In this document: piece by piece, positions 24,869 to 32,358 of the stretch
Layout: each line of letters begins with the position of its first letter
Numbering within the stretch: the first letter of the stretch is position 1
NCBI GenBank assembly: GCA_944320305.1
Contig: CALUGW010000014.1
Span: forward strand, 1 to 64,000
From: an uncultured Prevotella sp.
GTDB lineage: Bacteria; Bacteroidota; Bacteroidia; Bacteroidales; Bacteroidaceae
Reading direction: 5' to 3'
DNA: 64,000 bases
Notes under the pieces: model-generated
What the model saw: only the letters and a program-made list of their open reading frames with translations
Databases searched by the model: none
What the model was told of the DNA's origin: nothing
Made by a program: the position numbers and the translations under genes

Positions 24869-25582
24869 TCAGGCCCCGCCTCCGGCTTCCCTCAGCTCCG
24901 CCACGAGCTGGCGCATGCCCTCCGACGCGCCCTTCATGATGTGGCGCACGGGGCGGCCGCCGCTCACGCTCACCGCCTTGGGGTCGATCAGCCACACGGG
25001 CGCCCCTGGCCTGGCGTAGGCCACAAGGCCGGCGGCGGGATAGACGTTGAGCGACGTGCCGATGATCACCATCATGTCGGCCTCGGCCACCGCCTCGGCC
25101 GCAGGCCCGATCATGGGCACCGCCTCGCCGAAGAACACAATGAACGGGCGCAGCAGCGAGCCGTCGCCGGCCAGCTCTCCAGGCTTCACCTCGCAGTTGT
25201 CGGCGGTCAGCGCGCGTATGTAGCGCTGGTCGTAGGGGTCGCGGCTCGAGCACACCTTCATCAGCTCGCCGTGCAGGTGTATCACTCTGGTCGACCCGGC
25301 CTGCTCGTGCAGGTTGTCAACGTTCTGCGTTATCACCGTCACGTCGTAGTCTCTCTCAAGCCCGGCCACGAGCCTGTGGCCCTCGTTGGGCGCGGCGGAG
25401 GCCAGCTGGCGCCGCCGCTCGTTGTAGAACCGGGTGACGAGCGCCGGGTCGGCCAGCCACCCCTCGTGCGACGCCACCTGCTCCACGGGATACTCCTCCC
25501 ACAGCCCCCCGGCGTCGCGGAAGGTCTTCAGCCCGCTCTCGGCAGACATTCCCGCCCCGGTGAGCACTGCAATCTTCTTCAT
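24869..25582 (-). CDS. SIR2-family NAD-dependent deacylase without the usual zinc cysteines
   Basis: The 237-residue sirtuin has the NAD-binding start LTGAGMSAESGLKTFR, the TQNVDN motif, catalytic H104 in HLHGEL, and Y53-x-x-R56 in FYNERRR, the signature of Sirt5/CobB-type enzymes that remove succinyl or malonyl groups. The zinc ribbon normally built from two Cys-x-x-Cys pairs is reduced to two cysteines (VCSS and DNCEV), a pattern I associate with some Bacteroidetes sirtuins. It would deacylate lysines in cytoplasmic proteins using NAD. It is a single gene, convergent with the DUF362 gene. Confidence 0.88.
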   Translation of the reverse strand: MKKIAVLTGAGMSAESGLKTFRDAGGLWEEYPVEQVASHEGWLADPALVTRFYNERRRQLASAAPNEGHRLVAGLERDYDVTVITQNVDNLHEQAGSTRVIHLHGELMKVCSSRDPYDQRYIRALTADNCEVKPGELAGDGSLLRPFIVFFGEAVPMIGPAAEAVAEADMMVIIGTSLNVYPAAGLVAYARPGAPVWLIDPKAVSVSGGRPVRHIMKGASEGMRQLVAELREAGGGA

Positions 25583-25723
25583 ATGCGTGTTGTCTTTAAG
25601 TCAGCAAGGAGGCTGCCGCGCGCGCCTGCCGACGGTCTGCCGGCCCCGTGCGCCGCACTCCTTAACAATGCACAAAAATAGTGATTTTTCGCGAAATATG
25701 GCCATCGAATCGGATAAAAATAG

Positions 25724-25731
25724 TATCTTTG
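25724..25731 (+). promoter_or_regulatory. -7 box for the FKBP cluster
   Basis: TATCTTTG 44 bp upstream of the first FKBP gene. Confidence 0.5.
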
Positions 25732-25775
25732 CACGCTTTCAGAAAACATTGTTACATTAAAGTATATAGAACCGA

Positions 25776-26381
25776 ATGGACAAACTGAGCTACGCCTTGG
25801 GACTGGGCATAGGCCGGCAGCTGGCGCAGATGGGCGCCGCCGACATTGACACGGCCGAATTCGCCGCCGCCATCAACGACGTTATAAAAGGCAACGACCT
25901 GAAAATGACCAACCGCGAGGCGCAGGCCATCGTGCAGGACTACTTCGCGCGACAGGAGGAGCGCATCAACGCCGAGCGCGCCGAGAGCGGCAAGGCCGCC
26001 AAGGCCGCCGGAGAGGAGTATCTGGCCGAGAACGCGCGGAAGGACGGCGTGACCGTGCTGCCGAGCGGACTGCAGTACATGGTGCTCAGGGAAGGCTCCG
26101 GGCGGCGCCCCAAGGCCACCGACACCGTGAGGTGCCACTACGAGGGCTTCCTCACCGACGGCACCCTCTTCGACAGCAGCCTGCGCCGGGGCGAGCCGGC
26201 GGAGTTCGGCCTGCAGCAGGTCATCGCCGGCTGGACCGAGGGACTGCAGCTCATGCAGGAGGGCGCCAAGTACCGCTTCTTCATACCCTACAAGCTCGGC
26301 TACGGCGAGGCGGGGGCAGGCCGCTCCATTCCGCCATACTCAGCCCTGATATTCGACGTGGAGCTTATCAAGGTGGTGTGA
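25776..26381 (+). CDS. FKBP-type peptidyl-prolyl isomerase, cytoplasmic (FKBP22/Mip-like)
   Basis: The 201-residue protein has the Mip/FkpA-type N-terminal helical dimerisation domain (residues 1-85, starting MDKLSYALGLGIGRQL) and a C-terminal FKBP domain with YEGFLTDGTLFDSS, VIAGWTEGLQLM and IPYKLGYGEAG. Such enzymes speed proline cis-trans isomerisation during folding. There is no signal peptide, unlike the two following paralogues. It is the first of three FKBP genes in a row. Confidence 0.92.
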   Translation: MDKLSYALGLGIGRQLAQMGAADIDTAEFAAAINDVIKGNDLKMTNREAQAIVQDYFARQEERINAERAESGKAAKAAGEEYLAENARKDGVTVLPSGLQYMVLREGSGRRPKATDTVRCHYEGFLTDGTLFDSSLRRGEPAEFGLQQVIAGWTEGLQLMQEGAKYRFFIPYKLGYGEAGAGRSIPPYSALIFDVELIKVV

Positions 26382-26419
26382 GCGCGACAACGCAGACAAA
26401 ACGAAACAAAATAAAGGAA

Positions 26420-27292
26420 ATGAAAAAGTTAACAGTTGTAGCCTCCGTGGCTATCGCAGCTGCCGCTCTCTCTTCGTGCGGCAACTCAACACCCAAAGCA
26501 GACCTCAAGAACGACGTTGACTCGATGAGCTACGCCGTCGGCATGAGCCAGACCCAGGGGCTGAAGGAATATCTCGTCTACCGCATGGGCATCGACACGG
26601 CCTACACCGATGAGTTCATCAAGGGCGTGACCGTGGGCGCAAACGCCGGCGACGACAAGAAGAAGGCGGCCTACTACGCAGGCATCCAGCTGGGGCAGCA
26701 GATCGCTAACCAGATGGTGAAGGGCCTTAACTACGAGGCTTTTGGCGACGACTCCACCCAGACCGTGTCGATGAAGAACCTCCTGGCGGGCTTCGTCAGC
26801 GGCTATACTGGCAAGCAGGGGCTTATGACCATGGAGCAGGCACAGCAGGTGGCGCAGACCAAGATGGTGGCCATCAAGACCCGCACAATGGAGAAAGTCT
26901 ACGGCTCCAACAAGAAGAAGGGCGAGCAGTTCCTCGCCGAGAACGCCAAGAAGGCCGGCGTCAAGACCCTGCCCGGCGGCGTTCAGTACAAGGTTATAAA
27001 GGAGGGCAGCGGCAAGATTCCCGCAGACACCTCGATGGTGGAGGTGCACTACGAGGGCCGCACGATAGAGGGCAAGGTGTTCGACAGCTCCTACAAGCGC
27101 TCGAAGCCCATCGAGCTGCGCTGCAACCAGACCATCAAGGGCTGGACAGACGCCCTGACCCATATGCCCGCAGGCTCTGTGTGGGAGGTCTACATCCCGC
27201 AGGAGCTGGCCTACGGGCCGCGCGAGCAGCGCGAGATCAAGCCTTTCTCGGCGCTCATCTTCAAGATTGAGCTTGTCGAGGTCAAAGACTGA
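26420..27292 (+). CDS. FKBP-type peptidyl-prolyl isomerase, lipoprotein
   Basis: The 290-residue protein begins with a lipoprotein signal (AAALSSCGN), so it should be anchored to a membrane facing the periplasm. It then has the Mip-like helical domain (VDSMSYAVGMSQTQGLKEY) and an FKBP domain with YEGRTIEGKVFDSSYK and IPQELAYGPREQ. The start at 26420 is supported by AAAGGA directly upstream; the frame continues further upstream only by reading through the previous gene. The gap to the first FKBP gene is 38 bp. It is longer than the usual 200-250 residues because the helical domain is extended. Confidence 0.92.
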   Translation: MKKLTVVASVAIAAAALSSCGNSTPKADLKNDVDSMSYAVGMSQTQGLKEYLVYRMGIDTAYTDEFIKGVTVGANAGDDKKKAAYYAGIQLGQQIANQMVKGLNYEAFGDDSTQTVSMKNLLAGFVSGYTGKQGLMTMEQAQQVAQTKMVAIKTRTMEKVYGSNKKKGEQFLAENAKKAGVKTLPGGVQYKVIKEGSGKIPADTSMVEVHYEGRTIEGKVFDSSYKRSKPIELRCNQTIKGWTDALTHMPAGSVWEVYIPQELAYGPREQREIKPFSALIFKIELVEVKD

Positions 27293-27361
27293 CGTGACAT
27301 AAAATAGGTGCCAGGGGCGGAGCGTCGATTCCGCCTCTGGCTTTTGTTTACAACCAACAAG

Positions 27362-28312
27362 ATGAAGAAGACATTATTGCTGGCGCTCGCCATACTGGCC
27401 GGCGCCGTGAGCGGCACGGCCTTTGCCGCCAAGAAAAAGAAGAAAGAGGCCAAGGAGCCGGCAGAGGCCGTCCGCCTGGCCACGTCGTCGGACACGCTGA
27501 GCTACACCATCGGCATGATCATGACAAACGGCCTGATACCCTATCTGCAGCAGAGCGAGAAGTTCGACACGGCCTACATGGCCGACTTCCTGGAGGGCTT
27601 TGAGAAGATAACCGCCGCAGGCGACGACCCCAGGCTGGCCGCCTACGCCTCCGGAATGTCCATCGCCACGCGCCTGAAGGGCCAGATGCTCGCCGGCGCC
27701 AAGAACGAGTTTACCGACACTCCCGACTCCGTCATCTCGGCGCTTGTGTTCCGCGGCTTCACCGACGCGCTCAAAGGCGACACCACGGTGATGAAGCCCG
27801 CCGCGGCCGAGACCGTGTTCACCGCCAAGCGCAAGGCCAACAGCGAGGCCAAGACCGAGAAGCTCTACGGCGCCAACCGCAAGGCCGGCGAGCAGTTCCT
27901 CGCCGAGAACGCCAAGAAGGACAGCGTGGTGACGCTGCCCAGCGGCCTGCAGTACAAGGTGCTGGTAAAGGGCACGGGCGACGTTCCGCAGAAGACGGAC
28001 CGCGTGCAGGTGAACTATGAGGGCCGCCTCGTTGACGGAACGGTGTTCGACAGCTCCTCGAAGCACGGGTCAAAGCCCGCCACATTCCGCGCCGACCAGG
28101 TGATCAAGGGCTGGACCGAGGCCCTCACGATGATGCCCGTGGGCAGCAAGTGGCAGCTGTTCATACCCCAGGAGCTGGCCTACGGCGAGCGCAACGCGGG
28201 CAAGATCAAGCCTTTCAGCGCGCTCATCTTCACCGTCGAGCTGGTGGGGATAGACAAGCCCAAGACCCAGACTCCGGCAACCTCTGCCGACGAGTCGAAG
28301 AAAAAGAAATAG
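27362..28312 (+). CDS. FKBP-type peptidyl-prolyl isomerase, periplasmic
   Basis: The 316-residue protein has a cleavable signal peptide (MKKTLLLALAILAGAVSGTAFA), a lysine-rich stretch (KKKKKEAKE), the helical domain beginning LSYTIGMIMTNGL, and an FKBP domain with YEGRLVDGTVFDSS and IPQELAYGERNAG. The C-terminus is another lysine-rich tail (DESKKKK). The segment KLYGANRKAGEQFLAENAKK closely matches the lipoprotein paralogue, which shows recent duplication. It is followed by a clear terminator. Confidence 0.92.
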   Translation: MKKTLLLALAILAGAVSGTAFAAKKKKKEAKEPAEAVRLATSSDTLSYTIGMIMTNGLIPYLQQSEKFDTAYMADFLEGFEKITAAGDDPRLAAYASGMSIATRLKGQMLAGAKNEFTDTPDSVISALVFRGFTDALKGDTTVMKPAAAETVFTAKRKANSEAKTEKLYGANRKAGEQFLAENAKKDSVVTLPSGLQYKVLVKGTGDVPQKTDRVQVNYEGRLVDGTVFDSSSKHGSKPATFRADQVIKGWTEALTMMPVGSKWQLFIPQELAYGERNAGKIKPFSALIFTVELVGIDKPKTQTPATSADESKKKK

Positions 28313-28340
28313 CGGGCAGCCCTGCGGCAAGCCCGTCAGG

Positions 28341-28384
28341 CCGCCGGAGCGGAGACGCCGGAAGTCGTCCGCCCCGGCGGTTTT
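28341..28384 (+). terminator. Terminator of the FKBP cluster
   Basis: CCGCCGG (28341-28347) pairs with CCGGCGG (28374-28380), with a further AGCGGA/TCCGCC stem inside, followed by TTTT. Confidence 0.75.
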
Positions 28385-28443
28385 CTGTTGCAAGGGCGGC
28401 TCCGGCGGCCAGGCCGGGGCGTGCTTTTTGCCGACATTATGCG

Positions 28444-28503
28444 CTGTTTTTGTTTTTTTTGCTATCAAAAACAGCCTCGTTTCGATTAAAATCAGTACTT
28501 TTG
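28444..28503 (+). promoter_or_regulatory. Inverted repeat and -7 box before the Lrp gene
   Basis: CTGTTTTTG (28444-28452) is a perfect inverted repeat of CAAAAACAG (28466-28474). The -7 box TACTTTTG (28496-28503) follows. The repeat could be the regulator's own binding site or a second terminator for the upstream genes. Confidence 0.45.
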
Positions 28504-28570
28504 CATATCTTGACATGACAAAAAGAAACGCCGGAGGGAGCTTCGGCAAAAACCAAAACAAACAGTTTGA

Positions 28571-29044
28571 ATGGAAAAGATAGACAATCTCGACAAGAAG
28601 ATACTGGGCATCCTCTCGCAGAACGCCCGCATACCGTTCAAGGATGTTGCCGCCGAGTGCGGCGTGTCGCGCGCCGCCATCCACCAGAGGGTGCAGCGCC
28701 TGATCGACGACAACGTGATCACCGGCAGCGGCTTCGACGTGAACCCCAAGAGCCTGGGCTACTTCACCTGCACCTACGTGGGCATAACGCTCGAGCGGGG
28801 CAGCATGTACAAGGACGTGGTGGAGCGCCTGCGCCACGTGCCCGAGATAGTGGAGTGCCACTTCACCACCGGCCCCTACACCATGCTCGTGAAGCTCTAC
28901 GCCCGCGATAACGAGCAGCTCATGGACCTGCTCAACGGCCAGCTGCAGCGCATACCGGGCGTGGTGGCCACCGAGACGCTCATCTCGCTCGAGCAGAGCA
29001 TCAAGCGCGAGATTCCCGTTAAGGTTGACGAGGAGAACAGCTGA
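28571..29044 (+). CDS. Lrp/AsnC-family transcriptional regulator
   Basis: The 157-residue protein has the N-terminal winged HTH (LDKKILGILSQNARIPFKDV, then CGVSRAAIHQRVQRL) and the C-terminal RAM ligand domain (about residues 68-145) that binds an amino acid and forms octamers. It is three bases upstream of the dipeptidase fusion gene, so it probably controls its own operon in response to an amino acid released from peptides. Confidence 0.92.
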   Translation: MEKIDNLDKKILGILSQNARIPFKDVAAECGVSRAAIHQRVQRLIDDNVITGSGFDVNPKSLGYFTCTYVGITLERGSMYKDVVERLRHVPEIVECHFTTGPYTMLVKLYARDNEQLMDLLNGQLQRIPGVVATETLISLEQSIKREIPVKVDEENS

Positions 29045-29047
29045 GCC

Positions 29048-30826
29048 ATGGCCGCAGACCGATTTGACATCGACGCCCGCCTGGCCGGACCCTACTCGTC
29101 GGTTCCCGAGGCCCGCCCCAGGCCGGTGATAGGCATCACCGGCAACTACGGCGGGGCGGAGTGCCGTCTGGCCGAGGCCTACTACAAGTCGGTGGCGCGG
29201 GCCGGAGGCGTGCCGGTGGTGCTGCCGCCGCTGGCCGACACCGCCGCCATCGCCGCCGCGCTCGACCGTCTTGACGGCCTGCTGCTCAGCGGCGGGGCCG
29301 ACATCAACCCGCTATTCTGCGGCGAGGAGCCGCAGCCAGCCCTCCGCTCCATCAACAGCGAGCGCGACGCCGCCGAGCTGCTCACCGTCCGTCTGGCCTG
29401 CAACCGCCGCCTGCCCCTGCTGGGCATCTGCCGCGGGGTGCAGACGCTGGCCGTGGCTCTGGGCGGCCGCGTGGCGCAGGACATATCAACCACGGCCACC
29501 GTCAAGCACAGCCAGGACGCCGACCGCAGCGAGCCGACCCACAGCGTGACGCTGGCCGGGGGCAGCACGCTGGCCAGTATCTACGGCACCGGCCGCCTGC
29601 TGGTCAACTCGTTCCACCACCAGGCCGTGGCCGACTGCGGCCCGCTGCTGCGCGTGGCCGCCACCGCCGCCGACGGAACGGTGGAGGCCGTCGAGAGCGC
29701 CGACTTCAAACCCATTCTGGGCGTGCAGTGGCACCCCGAGTGCATGGCCGAGGGGGCGCCGCTGTTCGCATGGCTCGCGGCCCAGGCCGAGTCCTACCGC
29801 AGGGCCCGCGAGGTGCACAGCCGCGTGCTGACGCTCGACTCCCACTGCGACACACCCATGCTCTTTGCCGCCGGGGCGCGCTTCGAGCACCGCGACCCGC
29901 GCCTGCTCGTGGACCTGCACAAGATGGCCGACGGGCGCCAGGACGCCACCGTCATGGTGGCATATCTGCCGCAGCCCAAGCCCGGCGAGGACTTCCGCAG
30001 TCTCGTGGGATTCCCCGTCGGCGGGCCGAAGGCCTACGCCGACCTCATCTTCGACAAGATTGAGGCCATCGCCGAGACGGCAAAGGGCCACGTGGCCATT
30101 GCCCGCACACCGGCCGGGCTGGCCGAGAACAAGCGCCGCGGCCTCAAGTCGATAATGCGGGGCATCGAGAACGGGCTGGCCCTCGAGGGCGACCCGGCCA
30201 ACGTGGAGCACTTCGCGCGGCGCGGCGCGGTCTATATCACGCTGTGCCACAACGGCGACAACGACCTCTGCGACAGCGCGCGCGGCTGCCGCACTCACGG
30301 GGGCGTAAGCCGGCTGGGCGCCCGCGTCATTGCCGAGATGAACAGGCTGGGCGTCATGGTCGACCTGAGCCACGCCTCGGAAGAGAGTTTCTACGACGCG
30401 CTCGACATCAGCCGGCTGCCCATAGTGTGCAGCCACAGCAGCGCACGCGCGCTATGCGACCACCCGCGCAACCTCACCGACGACCAGATGCGCGCCCTCG
30501 CCGCAAGCGGCGGAGTGGCGCAGATAACGTTCTACCACGGCTTCCTGCGCTCCGGCGGGCAGGCCACCGTGGTCGACGCCCTGGCGCATCTCGACCACGC
30601 CGTGAGCGTGATGGGCATCGACCACGTGGGCATAGGCACCGACTTCGACGGCGACGGAGGGGTGCCGGGCATGGCCTGCTCCGCCGACTGCATGGACTTC
30701 ACCCGCCGGCTGCTGGCCCGCCGATACAGCGAGGACGACATACGCCTCATCTGGGGCGGCAACTTCGTGCGCCTGATGGCGCAGGTGCAGGCCGCCGCCG
30801 GCACAAACCAATGGCAAGACAAATGA
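29048..30826 (+). CDS. Fusion of a C26 gamma-glutamyl hydrolase (GATase) and an M19 dipeptidase
   Basis: The 592-residue protein has two enzymes. Residues 25-250 are a class I GATase of the PuuD/peptidase C26 type with C128 (GICRGVQ), H229 and E231 (WHPE), which cleave gamma-glutamyl amide bonds. Residues 255-585 are an M19 membrane-dipeptidase-type metallopeptidase with H266 and D268 (DSHCDTP), HNGDND, CSHSSARAL and GIGTDFDGDGG. There is no signal peptide, so it is cytoplasmic despite the M19 family name. The fusion could take a gamma-glutamyl di- or tripeptide to free amino acids in one molecule. It overlaps the glutaminyl cyclase gene by ATGA. Confidence 0.92.
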   Translation: MAADRFDIDARLAGPYSSVPEARPRPVIGITGNYGGAECRLAEAYYKSVARAGGVPVVLPPLADTAAIAAALDRLDGLLLSGGADINPLFCGEEPQPALRSINSERDAAELLTVRLACNRRLPLLGICRGVQTLAVALGGRVAQDISTTATVKHSQDADRSEPTHSVTLAGGSTLASIYGTGRLLVNSFHHQAVADCGPLLRVAATAADGTVEAVESADFKPILGVQWHPECMAEGAPLFAWLAAQAESYRRAREVHSRVLTLDSHCDTPMLFAAGARFEHRDPRLLVDLHKMADGRQDATVMVAYLPQPKPGEDFRSLVGFPVGGPKAYADLIFDKIEAIAETAKGHVAIARTPAGLAENKRRGLKSIMRGIENGLALEGDPANVEHFARRGAVYITLCHNGDNDLCDSARGCRTHGGVSRLGARVIAEMNRLGVMVDLSHASEESFYDALDISRLPIVCSHSSARALCDHPRNLTDDQMRALAASGGVAQITFYHGFLRSGGQATVVDALAHLDHAVSVMGIDHVGIGTDFDGDGGVPGMACSADCMDFTRRLLARRYSEDDIRLIWGGNFVRLMAQVQAAAGTNQWQDK

Positions 30827-31818
30827 AACACAACATCATACTTCTGGCCCTGGCGATGCTCGTCTGCGCCGCCTGCGCCAACTCAAAGAAACCCGTCGCC
30901 GGCGACGGCGACGGCGGACAGACGGCCGCAATGCCGGTCTTCAGCGCCGACAGCGCCTACGCCTACTGCGCCGCCCAGTGCGCCTTCGGCCCGCGCACCA
31001 TGAACAGCGCGGCCCACGACAGCTGCGGCCGCTGGATTGAGCGCACCTTCCGGCGCTTCGGCATGGACGTGAGCACCCAGCAGGCCACGCTCAACGGCTA
31101 CGACGGCACGCCGCTGCGGGCCACCAACATTATAGCCCGCTACAGGCCTGAGGCCGGGGAGCGCGTGCTGCTCTGCGCCCACTGGGACAGCCGCCCCTGG
31201 GCCGACAATGACCCCGACTCGGCCAACTGGCGCAAGCCGGTCATGGCAGCCAACGACGGCGCGAGCGGTGTGGCCGTGCTGCTGGAGCTGGCACGCATCA
31301 TCGGAGCGCAGGACAGTCTGGAGCTGGGCGTTGACTTTGTGTGCTTCGACGCCGAGGACTGGGGCGTGCCGCAGTGGAGCGACCACCCCGACGACGGCTC
31401 CTCGTGGGCGCTCGGAGCCGCACACTGGGCCGACAACGCCCGCCGCGAGGGCTACAAGGCGCGCTTCGGCATTCTGCTCGACATGGTGGGCGGGCGCGGG
31501 GCGCACTTCTATCAGGAGGGCATCTCGCTGCAGTACGCGCCGCAGGTGGTCGACAAGGTGTGGGCCGCGGCGGCCGCCGCCGGCCACGGCAGCGTGTTCC
31601 CCACAGCCGCCGGGGGCACCGTCACCGACGACCATGTGCCCGTCAACGAGATTGCGGGCATACCCACGGTGGACATCATACCCTTCTATCCCGACTGCGC
31701 CGAGAGCAGCTTCGGCCCCACGTGGCACACCGTGGCCGACAACATGGACAACATCGACAGGAACACCCTCGGCGCCGTGGGCCGCACCGTGGTGCAGACG
31801 CTCTTCAGCGAGCCCTGA
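30823..31818 (+). CDS. Glutaminyl-peptide cyclotransferase, M28 family
   Basis: The 331-residue protein has an export signal ending in a cysteine cluster (LVCAACANS), so it may be a lipoprotein, although the lipobox is not ideal. The zinc site of glutaminyl cyclases is intact: HWDSRPWAD (H120), D145 in NDGASG, E178 in FDAEDWG, and the C-terminal DDHVPVNE and WHTVADN. It forms pyroglutamate at the N-terminus of exported proteins, often after signal peptide cleavage before Gln. The start at 30823 gives an ATGA overlap with the fusion gene; an ATG at 30811 is possible. Confidence 0.88.
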   Translation: MKHNIILLALAMLVCAACANSKKPVAGDGDGGQTAAMPVFSADSAYAYCAAQCAFGPRTMNSAAHDSCGRWIERTFRRFGMDVSTQQATLNGYDGTPLRATNIIARYRPEAGERVLLCAHWDSRPWADNDPDSANWRKPVMAANDGASGVAVLLELARIIGAQDSLELGVDFVCFDAEDWGVPQWSDHPDDGSSWALGAAHWADNARREGYKARFGILLDMVGGRGAHFYQEGISLQYAPQVVDKVWAAAAAAGHGSVFPTAAGGTVTDDHVPVNEIAGIPTVDIIPFYPDCAESSFGPTWHTVADNMDNIDRNTLGAVGRTVVQTLFSEP

Positions 31819-31866
31819 CCGCATGGCCGCCAGACGCTCCAAGTGTTAAACATCCGTATAGGTTGC

Positions 31867-32136
31867 CCTCTGAAATTTCGCGAATTTGAAAATAAAAATC
31901 ATTTGGCCGCGAATCAGCCGGATATGAGTGTGCAACCGTAACATATTGGCCTTATAGGACTTATAAGCCTTATAAGGCCAATTGTGCAACATTTTCAGCC
32001 CCCGAAACCGTCATTTTCAGCTCCCCAAACGGCTCTTTTTGCCCTGCAAGAAGAGCCGTTTCGCATTCCAATATGGCCCATATCGCGTGGCGATATGGGT
32101 CTTTTCGCATTGCGATATGGGCAATATTGCAAAACC
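31867..32136 (+). repeat. Dispersed element family II, copy D (9-bp repeats plus six 22-bp units)
   Basis: The element starts CTCTGAAATTTCGCGAATTT. It continues with GAAAATAAAAATC, TTTGGCCGC and ATGAGTGTGCAAC, then 9-bp repeats (TTATAGGAC, TTATAAGCC), TTGTGCAAC, and six 22-bp units starting at 32004, 32026, 32048, 32070, 32092 and 32114. The reverse complement of copy E has the same order. It lies between two convergent genes at the edge of the restriction-modification block. The rest of the 31819-32358 gap holds nothing recognised. Confidence 0.75.
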
Positions 32137-32358
32137 GCGGGGTGTTTTCTGCCATTCAGGCGGACTTAAACCGCTCCGCAAACTCTATCTTGCCGCTTCC
32201 GGCCGTGTTAAATCCGAAAGGCGGAAATGTTAAACTTTCAAAAGCGGAAGCGTGTGTGCCACTGTCTGCAAAATCGTCTTGTCTGGCTCTTTGTTTTTTG
32301 CATAAAGCGCTTGTCAGGCTGAATGTGGAAAAAAATCTTCATGTTTTAGTGAAAGAAA

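Noticed and set aside
29865-30155. Alternative frames inside the dipeptidase fusion
   Set aside because: Ser/Arg/Pro-rich shadow frames typical of this GC content.
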